Position numbers and translations under genes: made by a program. A stretch of DNA of 64,000 nt from Hoeflea_A sp965204935 (GTDB lineage: Bacteria > Pseudomonadota > Alphaproteobacteria > Rhizobiales > Rhizobiaceae): the NCBI RefSeq assembly GCF_965204935.1, contig NZ_CBDBFO010000002.1. One strand, given 5' to 3'. Shown here piece after piece: positions 56,109 to 64,000 of the stretch (its first letter is position 1; every line of letters starts with the position of its first letter). The notes under the pieces were generated by a model. That model had not been told where the DNA came from, made no database searches, and was given only the letters and a program-made list of their open reading frames with translations.

Positions 56109-56660
56109 CTAATTGACAAATGGACGCAAAGCACAAGTAAACATTTGCTGCGGCCCGCCTTCCCAATCCCAACTGCAGCCAAGAACGATATATCTCAAGC
56201 GGGTGACAAAAGTGTATTTTTCAAAAGGCGATATATGTTGGCACGCCCAAGTATAGTAAACGCCTTCATAGATACCAAAAACACAGGTACCATTCGATTC
56301 CATGCAGGTCCAATTTTTCAAGTCGACAATCAGGCAGTTTTTGTAAGTACTTACAACAAAATCTTTTGTAATTTGTACAGAACCGTGCCTTAAACGTACC
56401 TCCAAAACACCAAGAGGGACCTGCCGAGAAAATCCAATTATGTCTTTGTTTCCAATATCAGATGGTTCAGAAGTTGCATACAGTCGGATCACATTGCGAT
56501 CAAACGAAATGTCAAAATTAGCAAATATCAGCCAAACAAGAAAAAGTATAGATAAATAATTTGCAATTGATCTGAAGAATTTCAATGCATATCTCTGATT
56601 GTTTGATCGTGCGCTTTGATGATCGCACGTCAGAGGCTGCATAATTTGCCACATTTCCAT
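56109..56660 (-). CDS. Unknown protein with one membrane segment
   Basis: 183 residues from an ATG at 56660 (an alternative ATG lies at 56654). A hydrophobic segment (SILFLVWLIFANFDISF) near residue 40 follows a basic N-terminus. The rest would face one side of the membrane: NKDIIGFSRQVPLGVLEVRL, GSVQITKDFVVSTYKN and CVFGIYEGVYYTWACQH. Moderately AT-rich. No family recognised. It may be real because strand-like and hydrophobic patterns alternate regularly, but there is no outside support. Confidence 0.4.
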   Translation of the reverse strand: MEMWQIMQPLTCDHQSARSNNQRYALKFFRSIANYLSILFLVWLIFANFDISFDRNVIRLYATSEPSDIGNKDIIGFSRQVPLGVLEVRLRHGSVQITKDFVVSTYKNCLIVDLKNWTCMESNGTCVFGIYEGVYYTWACQHISPFEKYTFVTRLRYIVLGCSWDWEGGPQQMFTCALRPFVN

Positions 56661-57326
56661 ACGCCTTCGGATCAGCGCCTTCACATCGCCGAAAATCAAG
56701 CCTGACCAAAGATCAGATACTGATCTGGAACGGGGTTGTGCGGTACAGAAGAATGTTGGGTTTTGGGGACGCCTGCGGCGCGACAATCAAGATGAAGACC
56801 GCGCACATCAATAATGTCTGTGTCGCCGTCGCCGATAAAACTGGCACGAATTATCTGGGCCGTCCTGCGCCAACAACAAGAGGAGTTCTACTCTCCGCCC
56901 CATCGAACCGCTCAATCCACCCCGGAAATCGCAAGCTCAATGATGGACCGCCAGGGCAACCCTGACCGGAAATCACGCCGTGTTTTCGCACCGGCTCCAT
57001 GAAGCCTCCAATGTGTTTGGCGCTACCCCATTATGGCCAGGTCACAGGCCGGATACATGCCCGCATGCCAACGTGATCGAAAAGGCTTGCAATGAGAGGG
57101 AGGTCCATACATGCGAAGGACATTTGACACCGCCTGGTTGATGAACTTGCCAACGTTTTCCCAGTTTTTCCATCGGACATGATGAAAGTGTCGTCGCTCT
57201 TGTCGGTGCCTACCATCCCTGTGGGCCAGGTTGCAGCATCAAAAGACATGATTGTGCGGTAATCATCCCGTTCGGAATGGGAACAAAGCACGGAGGACAG
57301 CCGAAACAGTTCCTTGCCCAAGTTAT
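56661..57326. other. Mostly gene-free stretch
   Basis: A TTG-started ORF on the minus strand (57031-57330, with DAATWPTGMVGTDKSDDTF) starts right after the lipoprotein stop and could be a real small protein, but I cannot place it. The rest contains only short shadow ORFs. Confidence 0.3.
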
Positions 57327-57668
57327 TCAACAGCGTTTGATTTGCGCTTGTCTGATTGCTTCCTTCTCACCCTTTAATCGGGCAATCTGCGGGGCGATAT
57401 TGTCGCCGCTTAAGGATGATACCGGCAAACCAATCAGTATGACGCCGACGACATCATTCACCCGGGCTTTCTCCTGCTGTTGCGAAGCCGTGGCAAGAGC
57501 GCCTTCCAGGTGCAACGCTTCCTGGCTAAGCTGGTTTCATGTCCAGCCCGAATAATTGACCGCGGACACATATGCCGGTGCGATGGACTCAGGTGCCTTT
57601 GCGCAACCAACCAGGACAGCGAGTAAAACCAGCACAGCAGCAAATCTCAGCACAACAGATTCATGCAT
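57327..57668 (-). pseudogene. Small lipoprotein with an in-frame TGA at a Cys position
   Basis: From ATG 57668: a hydrophobic signal and lipobox LAVLVGC (Cys22), then APAYVSAVNYSGWT, a TGA, and in the same frame NQLSQEALHLEGALATASQQ and NDVVGVILIGLPVSSL. Homologues that I recall for this lipoprotein family have W-x-C-x-Q-L at this site, so TGA replaces a Cys codon (57539-57537). A single-base change would convert TGC or TGT to TGA. The gene overlaps the end of cmr3 by eight bases but seems unrelated in function. Confidence 0.6.
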
Positions 57669-58743
57669 AATTCCAAGTCCCCTCGAGAACCGAGCCCCAA
57701 CCGTTCACGGCGTCCCTTTCCAAACCCAAGGATTGTACTTGCCGATTGGTGGTATTCCTTCCCGCCCGCAAAAAAAATACAGAGCCGGCCGGCACCGCGA
57801 ATAAGCCGGGCGCATGGAATACCTGATTTGGTTCAGCGCCCGGCACCACATCACAGTCCGATATTGCAGCCGCAATCAGCTTCAATCCGTTTGGGCGCCA
57901 GCCGTTCAAAAGCGCCGGCGTTGTAAGGACAAGCATACGACGGTCCGCCGCTTCAAAGGTATTGCCTGAAAATATGGGTTCGCACATCTTGACAGTCTCG
58001 AGGACCGCATGCCGACCTTCTATATTGAATGTGATTGTTGTATTTACTGCAGAAACTGTGTCGATGATGAGCTTTTGTCCGGTAATTTCGACGTAAAGAT
58101 AAAGCTCACTTCGATGTACCACGGCCGCTTCGGTCAAACCAATTGAAGCCCCAACCTTACGTGCGGCCGGCCAGGGGTTCTTCATGAATTCCTTCCCGTG
58201 TAATCTCAGGATTTCTTCTTGCCTTGGAACGCCACCCTCAAGATAACGCTTCATGCCGCTTTCCGTTACGAAGTCCTGGACTTTATTCCGGCGATAGCGA
58301 TCTTTGCACGAGAGGGGTTTCATTCCAGGCAGGGGTGCATTCCAACCCGGCAGAGCTTCGGCGAGCGGGTCGAGCCGAAACAATTCGCTTTCACGGTTTT
58401 GCGGTTGCCTCAGCGTCGCGGGTACGGCATACAGAATTTGACCATTGTGCCCCAACCATGGTCCTCGCAAACCGATTGATGAGATGCCTTCGCCAATCGG
58501 CCCCTCGCAGGCAATGGCCTCTCTCAGGCTCGTTCCAGAGCGGATCTGTTCAGTCACATTGTTTATGTCGATGCCAACCTGGCGACATATTGCAAATTGG
58601 ATTGCGACAGAAAACAATTGGGGTGTCGAAAGCGCGCGTGCAATCAGGTGTTCATTTGTTTGGCCATCGGCGGCGTCGGCTTGCATGATACGAAGAAGCA
58701 AGCTTGATTTTTCCCGAGAACACCCGCTTTCAGAGTTGTTCAT
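57661..58743 (-). CDS. cmr3: Cmr3-like type III-B CRISPR effector subunit (RAMP)
   Basis: 360 residues from the ATG at 58743, which overlaps the reconstructed cas10 stop (TAATG). The RAMP features of Cmr3 are visible: IGLRGPWLGHNGQILYAVPA in the N-terminal half; KVGASIGLTEAAVVHRSELY; RMLVLTTPALLNGWRPNG; and the conserved C-terminal FAVPAGSVFFLRAG followed by GWGSVLEGTW. Cmr3 sits next to Cas10(Cmr2) at the foot of the Cmr complex and helps recognise the crRNA tag. The very N-terminus lacks the usual 'FFRDGRP' strand. Here it follows cas10 directly, but cmr1, cmr4, cmr5 and cmr6 are absent: the next gene is an unrelated lipoprotein. So a full Cmr complex cannot be built from this locus alone. 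Confidence 0.82.
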   Translation of the reverse strand: MNNSESGCSREKSSLLLRIMQADAADGQTNEHLIARALSTPQLFSVAIQFAICRQVGIDINNVTEQIRSGTSLREAIACEGPIGEGISSIGLRGPWLGHNGQILYAVPATLRQPQNRESELFRLDPLAEALPGWNAPLPGMKPLSCKDRYRRNKVQDFVTESGMKRYLEGGVPRQEEILRLHGKEFMKNPWPAARKVGASIGLTEAAVVHRSELYLYVEITGQKLIIDTVSAVNTTITFNIEGRHAVLETVKMCEPIFSGNTFEAADRRMLVLTTPALLNGWRPNGLKLIAAAISDCDVVPGAEPNQVFHAPGLFAVPAGSVFFLRAGRNTTNRQVQSLGLERDAVNGWGSVLEGTWNYA

Positions 58744-58965
58744 TAATGACCTCTTGCGATAAATTTCGCTCCCCGACACAGCGCGATGTAGTTTTTACGC
58801 GCCTGTTTGTGCGTGACCCGGCGCCGGGTGATTTCAACCAGATAATCTTCCAGCCACTGACCTTTGCAACCAGCGGATTTTCCTGCGTCGGCGCCGCCAA
58901 CGGGCCGATGAGTTCTGTCATTCGATGGATCAGACACAGTTGACCGTTTGGCGACTGGTTGCTTA

Positions 58966-59897
58966 GAGCCGGATTCAAAAGTTATTCAAACGTAACAATA
59001 CCTTGCGAGACGCCGCGTCATGAACCGGATGCTTGCTATGAACGCCCACGCGGTTGAGTTCTGGATGGTCCTCTCCCAGTCCCGGGCCAGTCTGCGGCAG
59101 CGCCCGAGCCAGGCGAAAGTTCGTTCCACCACCCATCGACGCGGCAGAACCTTGAAACCGACTGCGCTGTCGCAGCGCTTGACGGTCTCGACCGTCCAGT
59201 CGCCATGCCCCGCGAGCGCTGCTCGCAACTTCGGTCCCGCATAGGCGCCATCGGCGAAGATGTGGCGCAGCCAGGGGAAGCGGTCGCCGACAGCCCTGAT
59301 CAGGTCGCAGGCCCCGTCCCTGTCCTGAATGTTGGCGGCGTGAACGATGATGAACAGCATCAGGCCGATCGTATCGGTGACGATGTGTCGCTTGCGGCCC
59401 TTGACCTTCTTGCCGGCGTCATAGCCGCGAACGCCCCCGCTTTCGGTGGTTTTCACGCTCTGGCTGTCGATCACGCCGGCCGTCGGTGAAGCCGCGCGGC
59501 CTTCCAGTTCGCGGGTATTGAGGACCAGGAGGTGATTGATGGCTGCAAAAAGACCCATGCGGCTCCAGGTGTAGAAATAGCCACGTACCGTCGATACCGG
59601 TGGGAACTGCTTCGGCAGCATGCGCCACTGGCAGCCGCTGGTTGCGATATAAAGGATCGCGTTCATCACCTCGCGCATATCGGTCGTACGCGGTCGTCCA
59701 CCCCGTTTTGCCGGCGGAATGAACGGGGCAAGTATCGTCCATTCCTCATCGGTCAAATCGCTTGGAAATCTCAAATGGTCTCTGTTATGTTCGGCGCGGG
59801 CGATATCATTCCATGGCATCGTGATTCTCCATCTTCTTTGAAAAGACTGTTGAATCACAAACCATTGATATCGCTCAACTACTTTTAAATCCGGCTC
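58966..59897 (-). mobile_element. IS5-family element (IS427-like) in cas10, TTA target duplication
   Basis: Imperfect terminal inverted repeats (GAGCCGGATTCAAAAGT at the left, complement of GAGCCGGATTTAAAAGT at the right) and a 3-bp direct repeat TTA at 58963-58965 and 59898-59900. 932 bases with one transposase gene. TNA targets are typical of the IS427 group. Confidence 0.9.
58986..59819 (-). CDS. IS5-family transposase (IS427 group)
   Basis: 277 residues from the ATG at 59819. MPWNDIARAEHNRDHLRFP and DLTDEEWTILAPFIPPAKRG at the N-terminus, then the DDE core: AGVIDSQSVKTTESGG, GRKRHIVTDTIGLML, LRHIFADGAYAGPKLR and RWVVERTFAWLGRCRRLARD. All three acidic residues are in place, so the transposase is likely intact; the frame upstream of 59819 could add a few residues. 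It inserted in the same orientation as cas10. Confidence 0.93.
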   Translation of the reverse strand: MPWNDIARAEHNRDHLRFPSDLTDEEWTILAPFIPPAKRGGRPRTTDMREVMNAILYIATSGCQWRMLPKQFPPVSTVRGYFYTWSRMGLFAAINHLLVLNTRELEGRAASPTAGVIDSQSVKTTESGGVRGYDAGKKVKGRKRHIVTDTIGLMLFIIVHAANIQDRDGACDLIRAVGDRFPWLRHIFADGAYAGPKLRAALAGHGDWTVETVKRCDSAVGFKVLPRRWVVERTFAWLGRCRRLARDWERTIQNSTAWAFIASIRFMTRRLARYCYV

Positions 59898-62203
59898 TTA
59901 GACCGGCCAAGATCAGTGCCCTCGGTGAAGTAGGAAGTCAGATTTGCAAACCAGTCCAAATGCGACCAGGGCAATGGAGCGGATGCCGGCGGTCCAGACG
60001 ATTGGTTGAAAGAAACACAAACAAGGTCTTTGCCCATGTCCTTAGCCCATTTCTGCGCTTCACACGCCGTATAGATTGCTCTTCGAAGGTCATCCTTGTA
60101 ATGCACGTAGGAAATTCCGGCCGAAATGGTTGCCCCTTTTCCCTTCCCGCCATATCTCCTACCGCCCGTTTTGAAACTTTCATGCAATTCGTTCACGCAG
60201 TTGACCGCACGCAACGCGGGCAGCAAAGCCAAAATTTCATCGCCGCGACTGAAGATTACGGCTCCATTATAGTGTTGAATGATTTGTGGCGCGGAAAGCG
60301 CGGTAAATTGTCCCAGGATCGCGGTCACTGCGTTGAATTGACACGGTCCTGCAGGGCGGGATGCGCGCAATAGCCCGTTGGAGTAATCTTGCCCGCCATG
60401 ATTTTCGATCGCGGGATGCACAACATCATCAGGCCCGGGGGCCTTCCTTCCACATAACCAATCACCGGTATCATCTCCGTTCATTTTCAGAACCGCGAAG
60501 TGGGTTGGCGGTTGGCCATATTCGCGAATGGCTGCTTCGACTTTGTTTCTGAGACCGGGTGGCGGAACAACTTTGTGTCGCTGAGACCGGTGAAGCCGTG
60601 AGGATTTCCAATGTCCATATTCTCTTTCAAGTTCAGAGGGATCCATACCGGATTTTTGCAGCCAGTCCGCGGCTGCAATGGTGGCCGTATCGGGCATTCG
60701 CAAGTCTCGGGCCTCTACCCCAAATTCTGAAGCGAGAAACGCGGGGCCTGCAAATCGCCTTGTCAGCGCTATCGCACAAAGATGCTCGCCATCCAGCAGC
60801 CGTGTTCCGTTCACGCTCAGCTTACTCGAAGCCGCCGACCAGAACGCGTTCGACGCGCTGGCTTCGGCTGGCCCCATCTGCTCAAACGAACCGCACTGGC
60901 TGCATTTGGGTGATGAGCCATTTGAATTGCCGCCCACGGTCCGGGGTATGTGTCGTACTGCGCAATTTGCATCTACAACACGTTCCAAAATCTCCATGTG
61001 TGCCCGCCAGCGTCCTGCCGAAGCTTGCGCGTTGTATGAGCGGTGATCAGGGGGATTAGAGGTTGCAAGTGACCGGACTTCGGCGGCAGCCAGCCAGGCA
61101 TTCCCGAAACACCGGCTGCCGACATGCCTTGCAATCACATCGTCGTCAAGTTCGCGTTCGAGTATTACCGTTGACGTAACATCCAGTACATTTTCGATCT
61201 GGTTTCGCCACGAACGGTCCCAGTCCTTGTATAATCCGGATAAATCTCGACCGATCTGATGCCGTACGTTTGCAGCCAAGAGGGTCCAAGCTTCACGTGC
61301 CGCGTGATCAGATAATGCAGCCAGTTCAGATGCAATCAATCTGTCCGGCCTGCACGGAACCAAGGCAAGAAACCGGTTTGGCAGCGATGGCATGCGGACC
61401 AATTGATCGTTAACCGTCGGAATCGCTTTAAGGTTCATGCGCTTATGCAACCAAATATCCATATATGGATTTTCGCGCAGTGAGGGAAACAATATTGAGG
61501 CAGGACCAAAACGATCGATTACAGGCTCCATGGCCTTGAATGCCAGCCACGACATTATGGCGTTACCCGCCCACAGATCTTGCACCGAACTGGCTGTTTC
61601 CGTAAACGGTTGCTGCATTTTTAGTGCGACGGACAAATATGCATAGCCATACATGCCCTGGCAGGTGCCTGCCAATAACCCGCTGGCGCTGTCAGCGCCT
61701 TCGACATTCGAATGATCTGGCATTCGTGCATCGGCAGGAAGATGCGAGACCCGATCGCCAGACCCACCGACAAGCGTGCTTGGCAAAATGCGCCAAAGCG
61801 CGAAAAACCGCTGCTTCGAAGTTTCCAGACCCTCAACTGTTCGTGAAATTACCTCGCATATGAATTTGCTTTTTACTTCAAGCTCATGTCCACTGAGGGT
61901 GTGTTCAGGTTGGAACAAACCGGTAGGACGGTCGCATTTGGGGCCTTCATCAGCCGACGGCAATGGCAACCATCCGCTAGCAGAAAACAGCCGATCCAAA
62001 GTCGAATTCACCGCTTCGATTTCGCCTTTGCTGACAGTTCTTCCCAGAGCCGCTGATATCTGACGCACGGCAAATTCCTCATCGCCCTTTTTGTGTGGCA
62101 AACTGTCTATGGGACCGCACAGATAGGCGATTATCAATTGCTCCCAGTCGACCAAAGGAACCGTTGTCAATTTGTTCGCCTCGTTTTTTGATGGCTTCGG
62201 CAA

Positions 62204-62643
62204 AAACCAGTGCCCTCAAGCTCGGGCCGCCTGCATTTTGCAGCAATCCAGCGCAAATATGATTATGAAATCTATAGTTATGTTTCGATGTCGATGTGGC
62301 GCCGGCGTGGCCCGGCGGTGCGCGCAGGAATTCGGCTTCTTTGGAAGCGCGCGATCAATCCGGGTTCGGCGACCTGTTTTTGATCCCGGCGGCCTCGGTC
62401 CGAACATCGCCATCATCAGAAAAACGGCATGAATTCGTTCACCGCGAAGCCAACCCTTTTGGGCCCCGTTTCAAACAGCCACGCTGCTCAGTTTGAGATA
62501 TGGTGGCGGGCAATGCAGAAATGGCAGTGCGCCACGCCGTCATCTGCGCAACGTGAAGAAGTCTGGGAATGAAATCTATACGCTGAACATCCGCAAAGAA
62601 CTGGTACCTTTGGGGAAAACGATGAGTGTGGCGCACGAACACC
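62204..62643. other. Intergenic region between cas10 and the substrate-binding protein
   Basis: About 440 bases between divergent genes, so both promoters should be here. No CRISPR repeat, tRNA or other RNA is visible, and the small ORFs (for example 62296-62496) have no support. Confidence 0.5.
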
Positions 62644-63669
62644 ATGACATTGATGCAAATATCCAGGCGTGAGCTTTTGGCGGCTCTTTTTGCGGTCAAC
62701 GGCTTTCATGCTCGTGCGGGTCCGAAACCGGCGAAGACCGTATTTATGGTATTGTGGCGCGGGGAAACCGAGGTCGAATCGGGTTTCCGGGAATATTTCG
62801 ACCAGTTGGACTTACCGGTTGAAATATTGCCCCGCTCGTTAGATCGGCGGTCCGAACGTATTCCGCATGTTTTGGATGAAATCCGGGAGACCGGTCCCGA
62901 TTTGGTTTATTGTTGGGGAACAACCGCGACGCTTGGGGTCGCCGGGCGTGATCCCGGACTGATGGAAGGGGTGAACGACTATCCGCCGCAGATCACCGAT
63001 CGGCCGGTTGTCTTTACGATGGTATCACGGCCCGTAAAGTCACGCATTGTTAAGATGTTCGGGGCGTCAGGGCGCAACGTAACCGGCGTAAGTCATATTG
63101 TCCCGATCGAATCGCAGATCGAAGCAATGCGGAAATACATGCCCGTCGACAGGATCGCAATTATATTCACGCCCACGGAGGTGAATTCCGTGTCGGCGGT
63201 GGAGGAAATATCCGAGATCGGAGTTCGATTGAACATCCGTGTTTTCCGGTTTCCTGTCTCGTTGGACTCTGAAGGTTATCCAGATGCCGAAGCTTTGCCA
63301 GATCTTGTTGCCGCGGCTGCTGCAACCGGCTCCCAGGTTCTTTATCTTGGGCCGGACAGTTTCATCGGCCAGTACGCACCGCATGTGACCAAGCTGGCAA
63401 ATGCGCACCGACTGCCATCCTTCGCATCTGCCGAGCGCATGCTCAAGGGCGCCGACGCTCTCTATGGTTTGGTGGCGCCCTACAGGAAGGTGGGGAGATT
63501 AACCGCAATTAAAGCCGAAAGTATACTTTTCGGTGGCGAGGATCCTTCTGATATACCGGTCGAGGTCCTTCCCGAGTTTTCCTATGTTATCCGGGCTGAT
63601 GTTGCCCGTGGCTTGGGTATTTTTCCTGCTCTGTCAATTCTGGAATATGCCGAGCTCATAGAGCCCTGA
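62644..63669 (+). CDS. ABC-type substrate-binding protein (ABC_sub_bind/TrpX-like)
   Basis: 341 residues from the ATG at 62644. An N-terminal hydrophobic stretch (RRELLAALFAVNGFHARAG) fits a signal peptide, possibly Tat-like in having RRE. The two Rossmann-like lobes of the family are clear: PDLVYCWGTTATLG, RPVVFTMVSRPVKSRIV, NVTGVSHIVPIESQIEAM, YMPVDRIAIIFTPTEVNS and VLYLGPDSFIGQYAPHV. Members bind amino acids or related solutes for an ABC transporter. No permease or ATPase gene is seen downstream, so it may instead feed a sensor; in related bacteria such lone binding proteins occur with membrane sensor proteins. That last point is from memory and not shown here. Confidence 0.85.
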   Translation: MTLMQISRRELLAALFAVNGFHARAGPKPAKTVFMVLWRGETEVESGFREYFDQLDLPVEILPRSLDRRSERIPHVLDEIRETGPDLVYCWGTTATLGVAGRDPGLMEGVNDYPPQITDRPVVFTMVSRPVKSRIVKMFGASGRNVTGVSHIVPIESQIEAMRKYMPVDRIAIIFTPTEVNSVSAVEEISEIGVRLNIRVFRFPVSLDSEGYPDAEALPDLVAAAAATGSQVLYLGPDSFIGQYAPHVTKLANAHRLPSFASAERMLKGADALYGLVAPYRKVGRLTAIKAESILFGGEDPSDIPVEVLPEFSYVIRADVARGLGIFPALSILEYAELIEP

Positions 63670-63889
63670 GTGCTACGGATAGGGGCAGGAACACTGATGG
63701 AATGATCATAATGTCTCGATTTGCTGAATATATGTCAACAGCGCCAATGTGCTTTGTCGCCTGCGTATTTGGCGGTGACATCAAGTATTGTAGACGCATA
63801 ACCGGTGGGTTTGACGGGATATTTCGACTTCATAGGCAACGCGGGGCACGCTGCTTGGATTCTGATGCAAAAGACCCTTGTGCATTGTA

Positions 63890-64000
63890 ATGGTCACTCT
63901 GGGCGATCAGGACTTTACGCAATCGGCGATTAGGGTTGTTAACCGTCAGAAGCGCAGGAACGGCGTTCTCGTGCGTCGGGCAGAAATTGTAGATATTGCG
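63890..64000 (+). CDS. Possible partial gene at the window end
   Basis: From an ATG at 63890 a frame stays open to the window edge (TLGDQDFTQSAIRVVNRQK). Too short to identify; listed only because it could be the start of a downstream gene after the substrate-binding protein. Confidence 0.2.
   Translation, partial: MVTLGDQDFTQSAIRVVNRQKRRNGVLVRRAEIVDIA

Larger units (their letters stand above)
58743..62203 (-). pseudogene. cas10: Cas10/Cmr2-like gene, interrupted by an IS5-family element
   Basis: From ATG 62203: EQLIIAYLCGPIDSL (where an HD domain would start, but no HD pair), VQDLWAGNAIMSWLAFKAM and PSLPNRFLALVP (Cmr2 signatures), a Cys pair CSQCG near residue 433, a Palm domain FAVLKMNGDDTGDWLCG (~570-585) and a second Palm with SRGDEILALLP (~650) where active family members have GGDD. 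After GRSK the IS5 element (58966-59897) cuts the gene. Removing it with one TTA duplication gives 2526 bases, 842 codons, ending GAKFIARGH, with the stop overlapping the cmr3 ATG. Cas10 is the signalling/nuclease subunit of type III CRISPR systems. The missing HD and the altered GGDD suggest both activities were already lost before the insertion. Confidence 0.82.

Noticed and set aside
57537..57539. Selenocysteine at the in-frame TGA
   Set aside because: A lipoprotein Cys replaced by a stop in a region full of mutations is far more simply a nonsense mutation or an error; no selenoprotein context is seen.
56100..62640. CRISPR array near cas10/cmr3
   Set aside because: I looked for regularly spaced repeats in the non-coding parts around the two genes and found none.

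Overview
The window is a mobile-element-rich accessory region of a bacterial chromosome or large plasmid, most likely from an alphaproteobacterium. That placement is an inference. It rests on the moderate-to-high GC of most genes, the kinds of insertion sequence present (IS21, IS66, IS110, IS5/IS427, IS256 and IS630 types), a DUF736 remnant, and a small MobF-type mobilizable element. I saw no rRNA, tRNA or CRISPR array. Many large genes carry single-base frameshifts, so this is either a decaying region or a sequence with residual indel errors.

Layout, left to right. 1-4.65 kb: end of a type I restriction system (partial hsdS, hsdR) followed by an AAA-ATPase/PD-(D/E)XK protein. 4.76-9.26 kb (minus strand): a group II intron whose reverse transcriptase (RT) gene is interrupted, one base after its YADD catalytic motif, by a second group II intron. 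The inner intron has a 643-bp tandem repeat that looks like the scar of a third, self-directed insertion. 9.4-10.35 kb: a PD-(D/E)XK protein. 10.9-14.7 kb: an IS110-family transposase next to an IS21 pair. 15.3-20.4 kb: a mobilizable element (relaxase, coupling protein, small DNA-binding protein, candidate oriT, excisionase, tyrosine integrase). 20.5-21.4 kb: a two-gene unit made of a minimal nucleotidyltransferase and an unknown protein. 21.46-24.62 kb: an IS66 element split by an IS110 element. 24.7-29.8 kb: a giant exonuclease-RecQ-UvrD fusion broken by frameshifts. 30.0-31.25 kb: DUF736 and autotransporter remnants.

31.5-37.1 kb: two copies of a LysR regulator (884 bp, apparently identical) around a graveyard of IS fragments. 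An AT-rich peroxiredoxin gene follows, cut by an intact IS66 element with a perfect 8-bp target duplication. 38.5-43.3 kb: an ammonium transporter, a membrane protein with an RsbW-like ATPase domain, and a major facilitator transporter with an extracytoplasmic sensor and HAMP-like linker; together they look like a sensing/transport cluster. 43.8-55.6 kb: secreted proteins, a GIY-YIG protein, a dnaG fragment, a membrane-anchored UvrD-like helicase with a peptidoglycan-binding-like N-terminus (frameshifted), duplicated small secreted/membrane protein modules, and a frameshifted outer-membrane barrel. 57.3-62.2 kb (minus strand): a Cas10(Cmr2)-Cmr3 pair, the core of a type III-B CRISPR effector without its other subunits. 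Its cas10 is interrupted by an IS5-family element with a TTA duplication. 62.6-63.7 kb: an ABC-type substrate-binding protein.

The best candidates for a second look are the nested and self-inserted group II introns, the isolated Cas10-Cmr3 pair with altered catalytic motifs, the nucleotidyltransferase two-gene unit, and the Amt/RsbW-like/sensor-MFS cluster.
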